Assembly: GCA_934511465.1 (NCBI GenBank)
Contig: CAKSWG010000002.1
Coordinates: 1-64,000 of the forward strand
Length of the DNA: 64,000 nt
Source of the DNA: an uncultured Faecalibacterium sp.
GTDB lineage: Bacteria > Bacillota > Clostridia > Oscillospirales > Ruminococcaceae
Direction: 5' to 3'
The first letter of the stretch is position 1. Every line of letters starts with the position of its first letter. The notes under the pieces were generated by a model. The model was not told the origin of the DNA. It made no database searches and saw nothing but the letters and a program-made list of their open reading frames with translations. The position numbers were made by a program, and so were the translations under genes. Positions 57,733 to 64,000 of the stretch are shown here, piece by piece.

Positions 57733-58813
57733 TGCTGACATCAATATTTCCCTTTTCCAAAATACTTTTAAATGCCGTTGAATCCAGCGAAATCAATGAA
57801 GGATATTGATTGCTTCCCCAGTATCCGTTTTGTTCAAGCCAGTCCATATTTACATTATTTCCTTCACCAAAATATCCATAGTAGAGCATTTCGATAACGA
57901 GTACATTTCGGTCACTGACATACCGTTCTCTCAATTCCTCTGGATTAAATACCGACTTATTACCGATTTTACCTAGCAAAGTCTCGAAAGGCATCAAATA
58001 CGTCCAGTTTTCTTTTGCTTGTATGATTTTTGTTACCACACAGAAAGACGTGATACACGAACGATATCGTTTTCCCTGCCCAGCTGTATACTTGCGATAG
58101 ATAAGCACTGGATCACCTACACCATACGGCGGCTTGGAATACTGTGCGCCAACATATATTTTGCTAAGACCATTGCTCACATTCATGGCCACGGCATTTT
58201 GCAATGTATTATTTCTCAATTCAGAATATGGAAACATCGTATCATGGTAAGTATCATTGATGATAAGATACCCTGAAGACTCAAAATTGGGCTTGATAAA
58301 TGGGAAAGATTTATAGGGGTCACTATAATCAATATTATGACGATTCTTTATATAAACACCTTCTCCATTCAAATTGAACCCAACTTTATTAAACCCGAAC
58401 TTTTCAAGCTGAGAAATCAGCAAATCCTGCTTATCAAATGCCGTAACATAGATTTCAGCGGTTCCGGATTTTTGCCATTTCCATAGAACCAATCCAATCG
58501 CACCCTCACCCAATCGCTGACCTCGAAAGCGCTCCGCAATTTTCATGGTGCTAATTTTGATACGATTGCAAGCAGCAAGTATGCCACTTTTTAGTTCAAT
58601 CGGTTCTTTTTCGTTTTTTATACAGATAAAAGCGCCTAGCCCCTGTTCGTCATTAAAAACAAGTGCCGTTCTTCCTTCTTGTGCCTTCTTTGCAAACCAA
58701 GCAGAAAATCCCGTAGAAGACGAATTGCCGGGATAGTCGGATTTTAAGCTGTCAAAGAACGGATCATTCAAGTTAATTTCGCTAAACTTACGGAGCGAAA
58801 ATTTTCCAGCCAT
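57716..58813 (-). CDS. GNAT acetyltransferase with C-terminal extra domain
   Basis: This 365-residue protein has a GNAT domain to about residue 165 (TMKIAERFRGQRLGEGAIGLVLW is the acetyl-CoA loop, QLEKFGFNKVGFN the end). A C-terminal domain of about 190 residues (GVGDPVLIYRKYT, CITSFCVVTKII) resembles a PUA/EVE-type beta-barrel. Fusion or neighbourhood of GNAT and ASCH/PUA-like domains is seen in mobile and defence loci, with proposed toxin or RNA-modification roles. GGAGG precedes the ATG. It shares its end with the ASCH gene. Confidence 0.72.
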   Translation of the reverse strand: MAGKFSLRKFSEINLNDPFFDSLKSDYPGNSSSTGFSAWFAKKAQEGRTALVFNDEQGLGAFICIKNEKEPIELKSGILAACNRIKISTMKIAERFRGQRLGEGAIGLVLWKWQKSGTAEIYVTAFDKQDLLISQLEKFGFNKVGFNLNGEGVYIKNRHNIDYSDPYKSFPFIKPNFESSGYLIINDTYHDTMFPYSELRNNTLQNAVAMNVSNGLSKIYVGAQYSKPPYGVGDPVLIYRKYTAGQGKRYRSCITSFCVVTKIIQAKENWTYLMPFETLLGKIGNKSVFNPEELRERYVSDRNVLVIEMLYYGYFGEGNNVNMDWLEQNGYWGSNQYPSLISLDSTAFKSILEKGNIDVSNVIID

Positions 58814-58901
58814 AAAGGAGCCTCCTTATTTTAATGGAACGATATAAATCTATCGTTTATTAGAATTTCGTTTTCTGATAACACCTACATCTAATAATGC
58901 T

Positions 58902-59201
58902 CTAATGCAATTTGCGATGTTTTCCATGCGGATCATTGACATTATCGTTGTAGCACCACTTCTCATTGCCAGTGTTGTAAGGAGGATCGATGTAGATGCA
59001 CTTCACCCGGCCCTCATACTGCGGCAGCAGAGCTTTCAGGGCTTCCAGATTATCGCCGTGGATAATCATGTTATCACTGCCGTTGTCCTCGGTGTGCTTG
59101 CCCATTTCGTCAAAGCTATACTGACGCTCCAACACACGGAACGGCACTTCCTGATGATGATTGACAACTTTGCTTTTTCCGATCCATTCCAAAGTAGGCA
59201 T
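58902..59201 (-). pseudogene. Truncated type III restriction-system methyltransferase (Mod)
   Basis: Only the first 99 codons remain, starting MPTLEWIGKSKVVNHHQEV with GGAGAA upstream. The segment includes NMIIHGDNLEALKALLP (SAM motif) and CIYIDPPYNTGNEKW, the catalytic DPPY. After YNDNVNDP the sequence changes to GKHRKLH and a stop. A complete Mod is several times longer, and no Res subunit is present. It is the remnant of a restriction system. Confidence 0.85.
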
Positions 59202-59463
59202 GGTGTTTTCTCCGTTTCTCTGTGAAAGTTCTTTCACGTTTAATAATAACAAGTTGGGCGGCAAAGCGCAACGGTTCCGGCAAAGAAATACAAGTTTGAT
59301 GAACAAAATTGCAAGTCGCAAAAGCGTTTTGCAAAAAACGCGTAGCCTGCATCCGTCGGATGCAGTTCAAGGGTTTGGGATTTCCCAACAAGCATTTTGC
59401 AACGCAAAATGGTCTTTGTATATACGAAGACACTGCTTGCTACGGCTATGAAAGCCTTTTGAA

Positions 59464-59492
59464 TTGCAAAATGCTTGTTCAGTTGCTATACT
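59464..59492 (+). promoter_or_regulatory. Promoter of esterase copy 2
   Basis: TTGCAA-17-TATACT, identical to that of copy 1. The rest of 59202-59526 holds no further gene. Confidence 0.65.
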
Positions 59493-59526
59493 GGGCTTAT
59501 CAAAATCTTTTTGGGAGGCTGCCGCA

Positions 59527-60208
59527 GTGACCGCACAGACAATGCCGATTGGGAACCGACCTTGCCGCATTTACAGCGAACCCCATGCAGAATCTACTGC
59601 TCCAAATGACCGGCGAACACGAGCTGCAAAGCATGGACAGCGAGGTTGCCACTATTGCACAGAGTGCGCACCACTTTCTGTTTGCGGCCATCCCGGTGGA
59701 AAGCTGGAACGATGCACTTTCTCCGTGGAAGTCTCCTGCCGTGTGGGGAAAGCAGGGTTTCGGCGGCAATGCTGCGGACACCCTGCGCTTTCTGACGGAG
59801 CAGGTCATTCCCACACTAGAGCAGCAGTTTTGTCTCCCGGAAAACGTCAAAATCATTCTGGGCGGCTATTCGCTGGCGGGATTGTTTGCGCTGTGGGCCT
59901 CCACCCAGACTGATCTGTTCTACGGTATCGCCGCCGCATCCCCCTCTGTTTGGTTTCCGGACTGGATGGAGTTTGAACAACAGCATCCGATACAGGCACA
60001 GCATGTTTATCTGAGCCTTGGTGACAAGGAAGAGCACACGAAAAACGCAGTCATGGCTGTGGTGGGCGATAACATCCGCACCCTGCACAGCCGGCTTACA
60101 GAGCGTGACGCAGACTGCACCCTTGAATGGAATAACGGCGGGCATTTCAAAAACGCCGATTTGCGTACCGCAAGAGCATTTCAGTGGGTGATGGAGGAAC
60201 ACACATGA
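59527..60208 (+). pseudogene. Alpha/beta-hydrolase esterase, frameshifted copy
   Basis: This is a close paralogue of the gene at 52576, with the same GTG start after GGGAGG. Near 59596 two bases are missing relative to copy 1 (GAATCTACTG against GAATACCTGCTG), which shifts the frame after about 23 codons. The second frame then runs intact from about 59585 to 60208 and keeps GGYSLAG, LGDKEEH and GGHF. An internal ATG at 59585 could give a shortened protein, but it has no ribosome site. A sequencing error is possible. Confidence 0.75.
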
Positions 60209-60639
60209 CCATTTTGATTGATGCCGATGGTTGCCCGGTGGTGGACCTGACATTGCAGATTGCAAGACAGTTTGATGTTCCGGTCATCATCCTGTGCGAC
60301 ACCGCTCACCAGATTGAGCGGGAAGGTGCGCAGACGCTGGTGTTCGACAAAGGAGCGGACAGCGTGGATTTTGCTCTCGTCAACCGGGTAAAACCGGGAG
60401 ATGTGGTTGTGACGCAGGACTACGGGCTGGCGAGTATGTGCCTTGCCAAGTGCGCCCGGGTGCTGAACCAGAATGGTCTGGAATACACCGCTGATAATAT
60501 AGACGCTCTCATGCTGCGGCGTTATGAAAACAAAAAGCTCCTCCGTACCGGAAAGCACCCCAAGGGGAGCGCAAAGCGGACGAAGGAGCAGGATGAAGCA
60601 TTTGTCGCCACACTGACAGATATTTTAGCGAGCATCTGA
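60205..60639 (+). CDS. YaiI/YqxD family (DUF188) protein
   Basis: This 144-residue protein belongs to the YaiI/YqxD (DUF188) family, related to PIN-like nucleases. The motifs are MTILIDADGCPV, DKGADSVDFALVNRVKPGDVVVTQDYGLA (acidic site), NIDALMLRRYENKK and RTKEQDEAF. The biochemical role is unproven. Its ATG overlaps the esterase stop as ATGA. Copy 1 of this duplicated pair has only the first eight codons of this gene. Confidence 0.9.
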   Translation: MTILIDADGCPVVDLTLQIARQFDVPVIILCDTAHQIEREGAQTLVFDKGADSVDFALVNRVKPGDVVVTQDYGLASMCLAKCARVLNQNGLEYTADNIDALMLRRYENKKLLRTGKHPKGSAKRTKEQDEAFVATLTDILASI

Positions 60640-60666
60640 TTTTCTGAATCAAAAATTTGAATTGCA

Positions 60667-60709
60667 ACCGCCGCCCGCTCTTTCTCGGAGTGGGCGGCGG
60701 TTATTTCTT
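60667..60709 (+). terminator. Terminator of yaiI
   Basis: The stem AACCGCCGCCCGCTC/GAGTGGGCGGCGGTT with a seven-base loop is followed by ATTTCTTG. Confidence 0.8.
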
Positions 60710-60739
60710 GTTCGGCGCATCTTGTTTTGTTAACTTTCT

Positions 60740-61290
60740 GTTAATTTTCAAAATGGAGGTTGTCAAACAGTCTTTCTCGATGCCTACCAAGTGAGTGAGT
60801 TTTTTCAATTTTCAATGAAGGCAAAAAAATCAGCGTCAACACCCCCCATTTTAGACCACTTTTTCTGTTAATAGTAGAAGTGCCTCTTTGAAAGCCACTC
60901 ATTCGTGACCTTTTTGTTAATTCTCAAAAAGATGGTTGTCTTTTGACCTTTTTCGTCGGCTACCAAGTGAGAGGACTTTTTCAAAAGTGGAGATTCGGCC
61001 TCAAGAATTACAATTCAATTACAATTTCCCCTTCGATGCTATGAAACAGGCGTTCTCGATGCCTACCAAATGTAGGGCATCTTTTTCAAGACCACTTTCA
61101 ACTTCAGGCACTGCCGCTGCTGCAAAGTTTCGTCCTCCGTCGGTCGCCCATGGATCAATGTTATTTTAATCAAGCAGCCACTTCAACTATATTTTCCAAA
61201 AACTTTTCAACAAATTTCTTTTTCGGGCTACTTTTGGGCCGTTTTCGATGGCTCGTAAGTAGAGGGACAATTTTTCAGAAGCCCTAAATT
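60740..61290 (+). repeat. Four degenerate iteron-like repeats in non-coding DNA
   Basis: The core TCGATGCCTACCAAGTGAG...TTTTTCAA occurs at about 60777, 60953, 61055 and 61244 (the last most degenerate). The first two copies also share TTGTTAATTNTCAAAA and GGTTGTC about 30 bases upstream. The stretch has no plausible gene. It may hold arm-type integrase sites, an origin for the Rep-like protein, or a repeated RNA. Confidence 0.6.
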
Positions 61291-61374
61291 CCGAAGATTT
61301 TCTATAAAAAGCGGCTCCTTGAAAACAGAATAGTTCAATCGTCCGGTACTTCACAAAAGGTACTTCTGTAATTC

Positions 61375-61610
61375 GCAGCCCGGTCATAACGAAGACGGGG
61401 TGGCTGAAATGCCAATGGTGCGGTGCAAGCCCGCTGCCGGACGGTTCCCCACTCCTAGGGAAGTCGAGGACCAATATGGGAGACCTTAACTTATTAACGC
61501 AGACGGGTTTGAGCCCATCTGCGATGGGGGAGTTGGAACTACTGTCAGCTCTCTTTACATTGCCGCCTGACCGCAGCTTTGCTGCAAAGGATATAACCGC
61601 AGGTGGCACA
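61375..61610 (+). ncRNA. Structured non-coding block upstream of xis (candidate RNA)
   Basis: A GC-rich block with several local helices breaks the AT-rich spacer. These include CAGCC...GGCTG (61377-61406), TTCCC/GGGAA (61442-61462), GCAGACGGG/CCCATCTGC (61499-61522) and GCAGC/GCTGC (61568-61580). There is no open frame of note. It could be a leader RNA controlling xis/int or an element-specific RNA. No Rfam family was recognised with confidence; cobalamin riboswitch and group II intron domain V were considered and do not fit. Confidence 0.35.
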
Positions 61611-61649
61611 CACTTTTGACCTTAAACTACTTATGCTGAAGGAGTGCCT

Positions 61650-61925
61650 ATGAAGTTGAACAATGCCTATTCCCAGATGTTTCCCGGTTACCCCGATGCC
61701 GTCAGCCTTCAGCAGGCTGCGGAGATGCTTGTTCTGAACCGCCACACGGTCGGGGAATTGATCCGTTCCCGCCGCCTGTTTGCGCTTAAAATCGGCCGCA
61801 CCTACCGTATCCCGAAGCTGAGCGTGATCGAATTCCTGCTCACCGGGCAGAGCACCTTCCCGGCTGGAAATCCGCCGCTGGATGTGGTATGCTGTGGGTG
61901 CAGCAACGGACAGCACGCCTGTTGA
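61650..61925 (+). CDS. xis: Excisionase (HTH_17 family)
   Basis: This 91-residue protein has a MerR-like winged helix: AVSLQQAAEMLVLNRHTVGELIRSRR followed by FALKIGRTYRIPKLSVIEFLL. It is the recombination directionality factor that helps the integrase excise the element. The C-terminus is Cys-rich (VVCCGCSNGQHAC). AAGGAG lies five bases before the ATG at 61650. The integrase gene begins 17 bases after its stop. Confidence 0.88.
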   Translation: MKLNNAYSQMFPGYPDAVSLQQAAEMLVLNRHTVGELIRSRRLFALKIGRTYRIPKLSVIEFLLTGQSTFPAGNPPLDVVCCGCSNGQHAC

Positions 61926-61942
61926 CCCAAAGGAGGTTTATG

Positions 61943-63190
61943 ATGAAAACTACAGGGTCTGTCCAAGAGAAAAATGGACGTTTCTATTTCGTGATCAATC
62001 TTTATGATGCCAACGGCAAGCGGAAGATCAAGTGGATCTCCACAGGTTTGACCGTCCGGGGCAACAAGCGCAAGGCAGAATCCATGCTCCGGGAAGTATT
62101 GCTCCACTATGATGAGACCGGGGAGCTGCCCACAGGGCGGGGCGGAGCCTACGAAAAAGTAGATGCTAAAACCGCCAAGCCCCTGCCACTGCCCCTCCAA
62201 CCCGTCAACAAGTCGGAGATGTTGTTTCTGGACTATCTCAACGAGTGGGTGCATGTCCACAAGGCATCCATCCAGCCTGCAACCTTTATCAGCTATAATC
62301 AGATGATTCAGGGACGTATCACGCAGTACTTCAGGCCGCTGGGCTTGAAGCTGTGCGAGGTCACGCCGCAGGTGCTGGATGAGTTTCAGGAGAAGATCTT
62401 GCTGGAGGGCTATACCACCAACACAGTCATTCACTACCACGCCATCTTCGGTAAAGCGTTCAAGGATGCCGTCCGCAAGGACTATCTGGAAACCAACCCG
62501 ATGCTGAAAGTTGACCGCCCGAAGAAGAATAGCTTCCGTCCCAACTTCTACTCCAAGGATGAAGTTCAGCAGCTGCTTGAAGTATCGCAGGATGACCCCC
62601 TGCACCTGTGCATCCTCATTACAGCCTACTACGGCCTGCGCCGCAGCGAGGTACTGGGGTTGAAGTGGTCGTCTATCGACTTTGAGCGCAAGTCCATCAC
62701 CATTAACCACAAGGTGACGGAACAGTTGGTGAACGGCAAGTACGTTCCTGTGGTCAGCGATGTGATGAAGAACAAGACCAGCTGCCGTACCCTGCCGCTG
62801 ATTCCGGCTGTGGAAGAAGAACTTCTGAAGCAGAAGGAAAAGCAGCAGCTTTACCGCAAGCTGTTCAAGAAGAGCTACAGCACTGAGTATCTGGATTTCG
62901 TCTGCACCGATCAGGAAGGCAAGCTGATCCGCCCGAACTTCGTGACGGAGCACTTTGATTGGCTGCTGACCAAGTACGGGCTAAAGCACATCCGTTTTCA
63001 CGACCTGCGCCATAGCTGCGCCAGCCTGATGGTGATGAACGGCGTATCCATGAAGCAGGTTCAGGAATGGCTGGGGCACAGCACCTTTTCTACCACCGCT
63101 GACATCTACGCACATCTCGATTACAAGAGCAAACAGGGGTCTGCTGGGGTCATTGCGAACCTTTTGGGAGAATCCAAACTCCCCAAGTAA
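61943..63190 (+). CDS. int: Tyrosine recombinase integrase (Tn916/ICE type)
   Basis: This 415-residue integrase has an N-terminal arm-binding domain (SVQEKNGRFYFVINLYDANGK), a core-binding SAM-like domain (residues 85-190) and the catalytic domain. The active-site residues are visible: Arg in YYGLRRSEVLGL, His-x-x-Arg in HDLRHSCASL, His in WLGHSTFSTT and the nucleophilic Tyr in ADIYAHLD. Its end lies about 109 bases from the tRNA-Ser 3' end, its attachment site. AAAGGAGG fixes the start at 61943 or 61940. Confidence 0.95.
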   Translation: MKTTGSVQEKNGRFYFVINLYDANGKRKIKWISTGLTVRGNKRKAESMLREVLLHYDETGELPTGRGGAYEKVDAKTAKPLPLPLQPVNKSEMLFLDYLNEWVHVHKASIQPATFISYNQMIQGRITQYFRPLGLKLCEVTPQVLDEFQEKILLEGYTTNTVIHYHAIFGKAFKDAVRKDYLETNPMLKVDRPKKNSFRPNFYSKDEVQQLLEVSQDDPLHLCILITAYYGLRRSEVLGLKWSSIDFERKSITINHKVTEQLVNGKYVPVVSDVMKNKTSCRTLPLIPAVEEELLKQKEKQQLYRKLFKKSYSTEYLDFVCTDQEGKLIRPNFVTEHFDWLLTKYGLKHIRFHDLRHSCASLMVMNGVSMKQVQEWLGHSTFSTTADIYAHLDYKSKQGSAGVIANLLGESKLPK

Positions 63191-63259
63191 TTATGGATTT
63201 ATCGTTCATGTGTAAAGCATACTGTGATGAGATAAAAGCGGCCTTTCTCTGCTTGATGC

Positions 63260-63296
63260 AAAAGAAAAAGTCGCAGATTCGTTTGAATCTGCGACT
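63260..63296 (-). terminator. Element-encoded terminator for tRNA-Ser
   Basis: The minus-strand stem AGTCGCAGATTC/GAATCTGCGACT is followed by TTTTTCTTTT, directly after the tRNA 3' end. It replaces the chromosomal terminator that was moved to 53622-53653 by integration. Confidence 0.88.
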
Positions 63297-63298
63297 GC

Positions 63299-63389
63299 TG
63301 GCGGAGATGGTGGGATTCGAACCCACGTGCCCGATTAAGGACAAAACGATTTCGAGTCGTTCTCGTTACGACCACTTCGATACATCTCC
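63299..63389 (-). tRNA. tRNA-Ser (anticodon CGA)
   Basis: The 91-base gene has acceptor arms GGAGATG/CATCTCC, an encoded CCA, the T arm GGGTTCGAATCCC, a long variable arm and the anticodon stem AACGA/TCGTT around CTCGAAA, giving anticodon CGA (reads UCG). Its 3' 60 bases are the integration site of the element. A promoter lies upstream on the minus strand. Confidence 0.95.
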
Positions 63390-63405
63390 ACGATAAACCT
63401 TATAT

Positions 63406-63434
63406 AGTATAGCAAAAAAGCCTGTTGGCGTCAA
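63406..63434 (-). promoter_or_regulatory. Promoter of tRNA-Ser
   Basis: On the minus strand TTGACG and TATACT are 17 bases apart, 17 bases before the tRNA 5' end. Confidence 0.8.
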
Positions 63435-63450
63435 CACTTTTTCGCATTCC

Positions 63451-63490
63451 AAGCTCCGGGTCTGCTGTGCGGCAGACCCGGAGCTTTTTG
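63451..63490 (+). terminator. Strong hairpin with T tract (plus strand)
   Basis: The stem AAGCTCCGGGTCTGC/GCAGACCCGGAGCTT is followed by TTT. It stops plus-strand transcription before the MATE gene; the gene it once served may have been lost, or it blocks readthrough from int. Confidence 0.8.
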
Positions 63491-63552
63491 CACTTTTGAG
63501 CGGAACATGGAAAAATTTGCGAAAAGGGACTGGTATTTTTGCGGGTTTTGAG

Positions 63553-63558
63553 TATAAT
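63553..63558 (+). promoter_or_regulatory. -10 of the MATE gene
   Basis: A perfect TATAAT lies 55 bases before the ATG; the -35 is not convincing. Confidence 0.45.
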
Positions 63559-63613
63559 AGAGGAGATATAGAGGATATAGTTCAAATTTGAAGTAAAAAG
63601 GAGAATCACATCC

Positions 63614-64000
63614 ATGGCACAGTCAAAACAGGACATGGGCAGTGGGAACGTCCGCAGCCTGATGCTGCAGCTCATGATCCCTGCGGTGGTAGCGCAGGTC
63701 GTGAACCTGTTGTACAACATCGTGGACCGAATTTACATCGGCCATATCGCGGGCATCGGTGCGGCAGCGCTGACCGGCGTGGGCCTGTTCACTCCCATCC
63801 TGATGCTGCTGAATGCATTCGCCATGCTGGTGGGCGCAGGCGGTGCGCCCCGCACCGCCATTGCGCTGGGGCAGGGCGACAGGAAACAGGCAGAAAAGAT
63901 CATCTCCAACAGCTTTACCATGCTGCTGCTCTTTTCGGTGGTGCTGACCATCAGCTTCTATGCCGGGGCGCCGATGCTGCTTCGGCTGTTTGGTGCCAGC
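63614..64000 (+). CDS. MATE-family efflux transporter, N-terminal part
   Basis: The first 129 residues of a multidrug and toxin extrusion (MATE) antiporter are inside the window; the gene runs off the right edge. The start MAQSKQDMGSGNVRSLMLQL has AAAGGAG upstream. The first membrane helices carry the family pattern MIPAVVAQVVNLLYNIVDRI (residues 21-40) and YIGHIAGIGAAALTGVGLFTP. GGAPRTAIALGQGDRKQAEK is the conserved loop after helix 2. It should exchange drugs or metabolites for sodium or protons. Confidence 0.92.
   Translation, partial: MAQSKQDMGSGNVRSLMLQLMIPAVVAQVVNLLYNIVDRIYIGHIAGIGAAALTGVGLFTPILMLLNAFAMLVGAGGAPRTAIALGQGDRKQAEKIISNSFTMLLLFSVVLTISFYAGAPMLLRLFGAS

Larger units (their letters stand above)
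59370..60228 (+). repeat. Duplicated segment, element copy
   Basis: This is the second copy of 52453-53279, with an insertion between the upstream motif and the promoter. Here the downstream yaiI gene continues intact. Confidence 0.85.
53656..63358. mobile_element. Integrative element at tRNA-Ser(CGA), about 9.7 kb
   Basis: The element lies between 60-base direct repeats of the tRNA 3' part. The tyrosine integrase and excisionase are next to the intact tRNA, the normal arrangement. Cargo: Rep-like HTH protein, TnpV, RloA/RloB, ASCH and GNAT proteins, a cut type III methyltransferase, a frameshifted esterase, yaiI and about 1 kb of repeat-bearing non-coding DNA. No relaxase or conjugation gene is seen, so it is at most mobilisable. 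Several cargo genes (57.3-58.9 kb) are clearly more AT-rich than the chromosome. Confidence 0.85.

Noticed and set aside
61375..61610. Cobalamin riboswitch or group II intron domain V
   Set aside because: Fragments such as GCAAGCCCGCTGCCGGACGG look suggestive, but the conserved B12-box and the domain V AGC/GAAA pattern are missing, and no intron-encoded protein is nearby.

Overview
The window looks like chromosome of a GC-rich, low-passage-of-introns Gram-positive gut Firmicute, most likely Faecalibacterium or a close Oscillospiraceae relative. That identification is inference from gene families, strong AAGGAGG ribosome sites, LPXTG anchoring, lipoboxes and the lack of outer-membrane genes; no rRNA is present to settle it.

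Layout. 1-3.3 kb: phosphate uptake locus pstSCAB on the minus strand, with pstB running off the left edge. 3.6-6.5 kb: a small lipoprotein, a GNAT acetyltransferase and a PTS sugar permease (IIC-IIB). 6.8-8.7 kb: the translation-apparatus methyltransferases prmA and rsmE. 9.1-11.3 kb: a sortase-anchored repeat protein whose promoter lies just downstream of a 14-base C run. 11.4-14.2 kb: a divergent PTS Enzyme I overlapping a patatin-like phospholipase. 14.4-18.9 kb: a HAD phosphatase and three paralogous family 2 glycosyltransferases, with a LytTR regulator between them whose receiver is degenerate. 19-24 kb: an M24 peptidase, then two CobW-type GTPases, one with a large His/Asp/Cys-rich insert and one fused to a TIGR03943-like domain. 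24.1-28 kb: a Crp/Fnr regulator translationally coupled to a TrxB-like flavoprotein, an asparaginase and azlCD. 28.7-31.6 kb: a MarR regulator, an NhaC antiporter, a small protein and a FlK-like thioesterase. 32.1-35.1 kb: a zinc-type efflux locus (ArsR sensor, HMA chaperone, P1B ATPase).

35.6-40.9 kb holds the strongest candidate for an undescribed system. It is a three-gene operon: a MotA/TolQ/ExbB-type channel fused to a degenerate EAL domain, a MotB/ExbD-type plug fused to SpaA/Cna-B-like domains, and a Wzz/BY-kinase-like polysaccharide co-polymerase. I read it as a possible ion-driven envelope machine tied to surface polysaccharide.

41-48.4 kb: a LacI regulator carrying an entire solute-binding-protein domain, divergent from an ABC importer plus a glycerophosphodiester phosphodiesterase, with two identical 16-base operator candidates between them. 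48.4-53.3 kb: an RdgB-like NTPase, a CPA2 antiporter, an MgtC-like protein, a HAD phosphatase and an esterase.

53.66-63.36 kb is an integrative element at the 3' half of tRNA-Ser(CGA), bounded by 60-base direct repeats. It carries a Rep-like HTH protein, TnpV, a RloA/RloB (AbiL-like) pair, a GNAT/ASCH pair, a truncated type III methyltransferase, a duplicated esterase-yaiI pair, about 1 kb of repeat-bearing non-coding DNA, xis and int. The window ends in a MATE transporter. Six copies of a 130-200 base repeat with terminal inverted repeats are scattered through 0.2-33 kb, several of them between same-strand genes.
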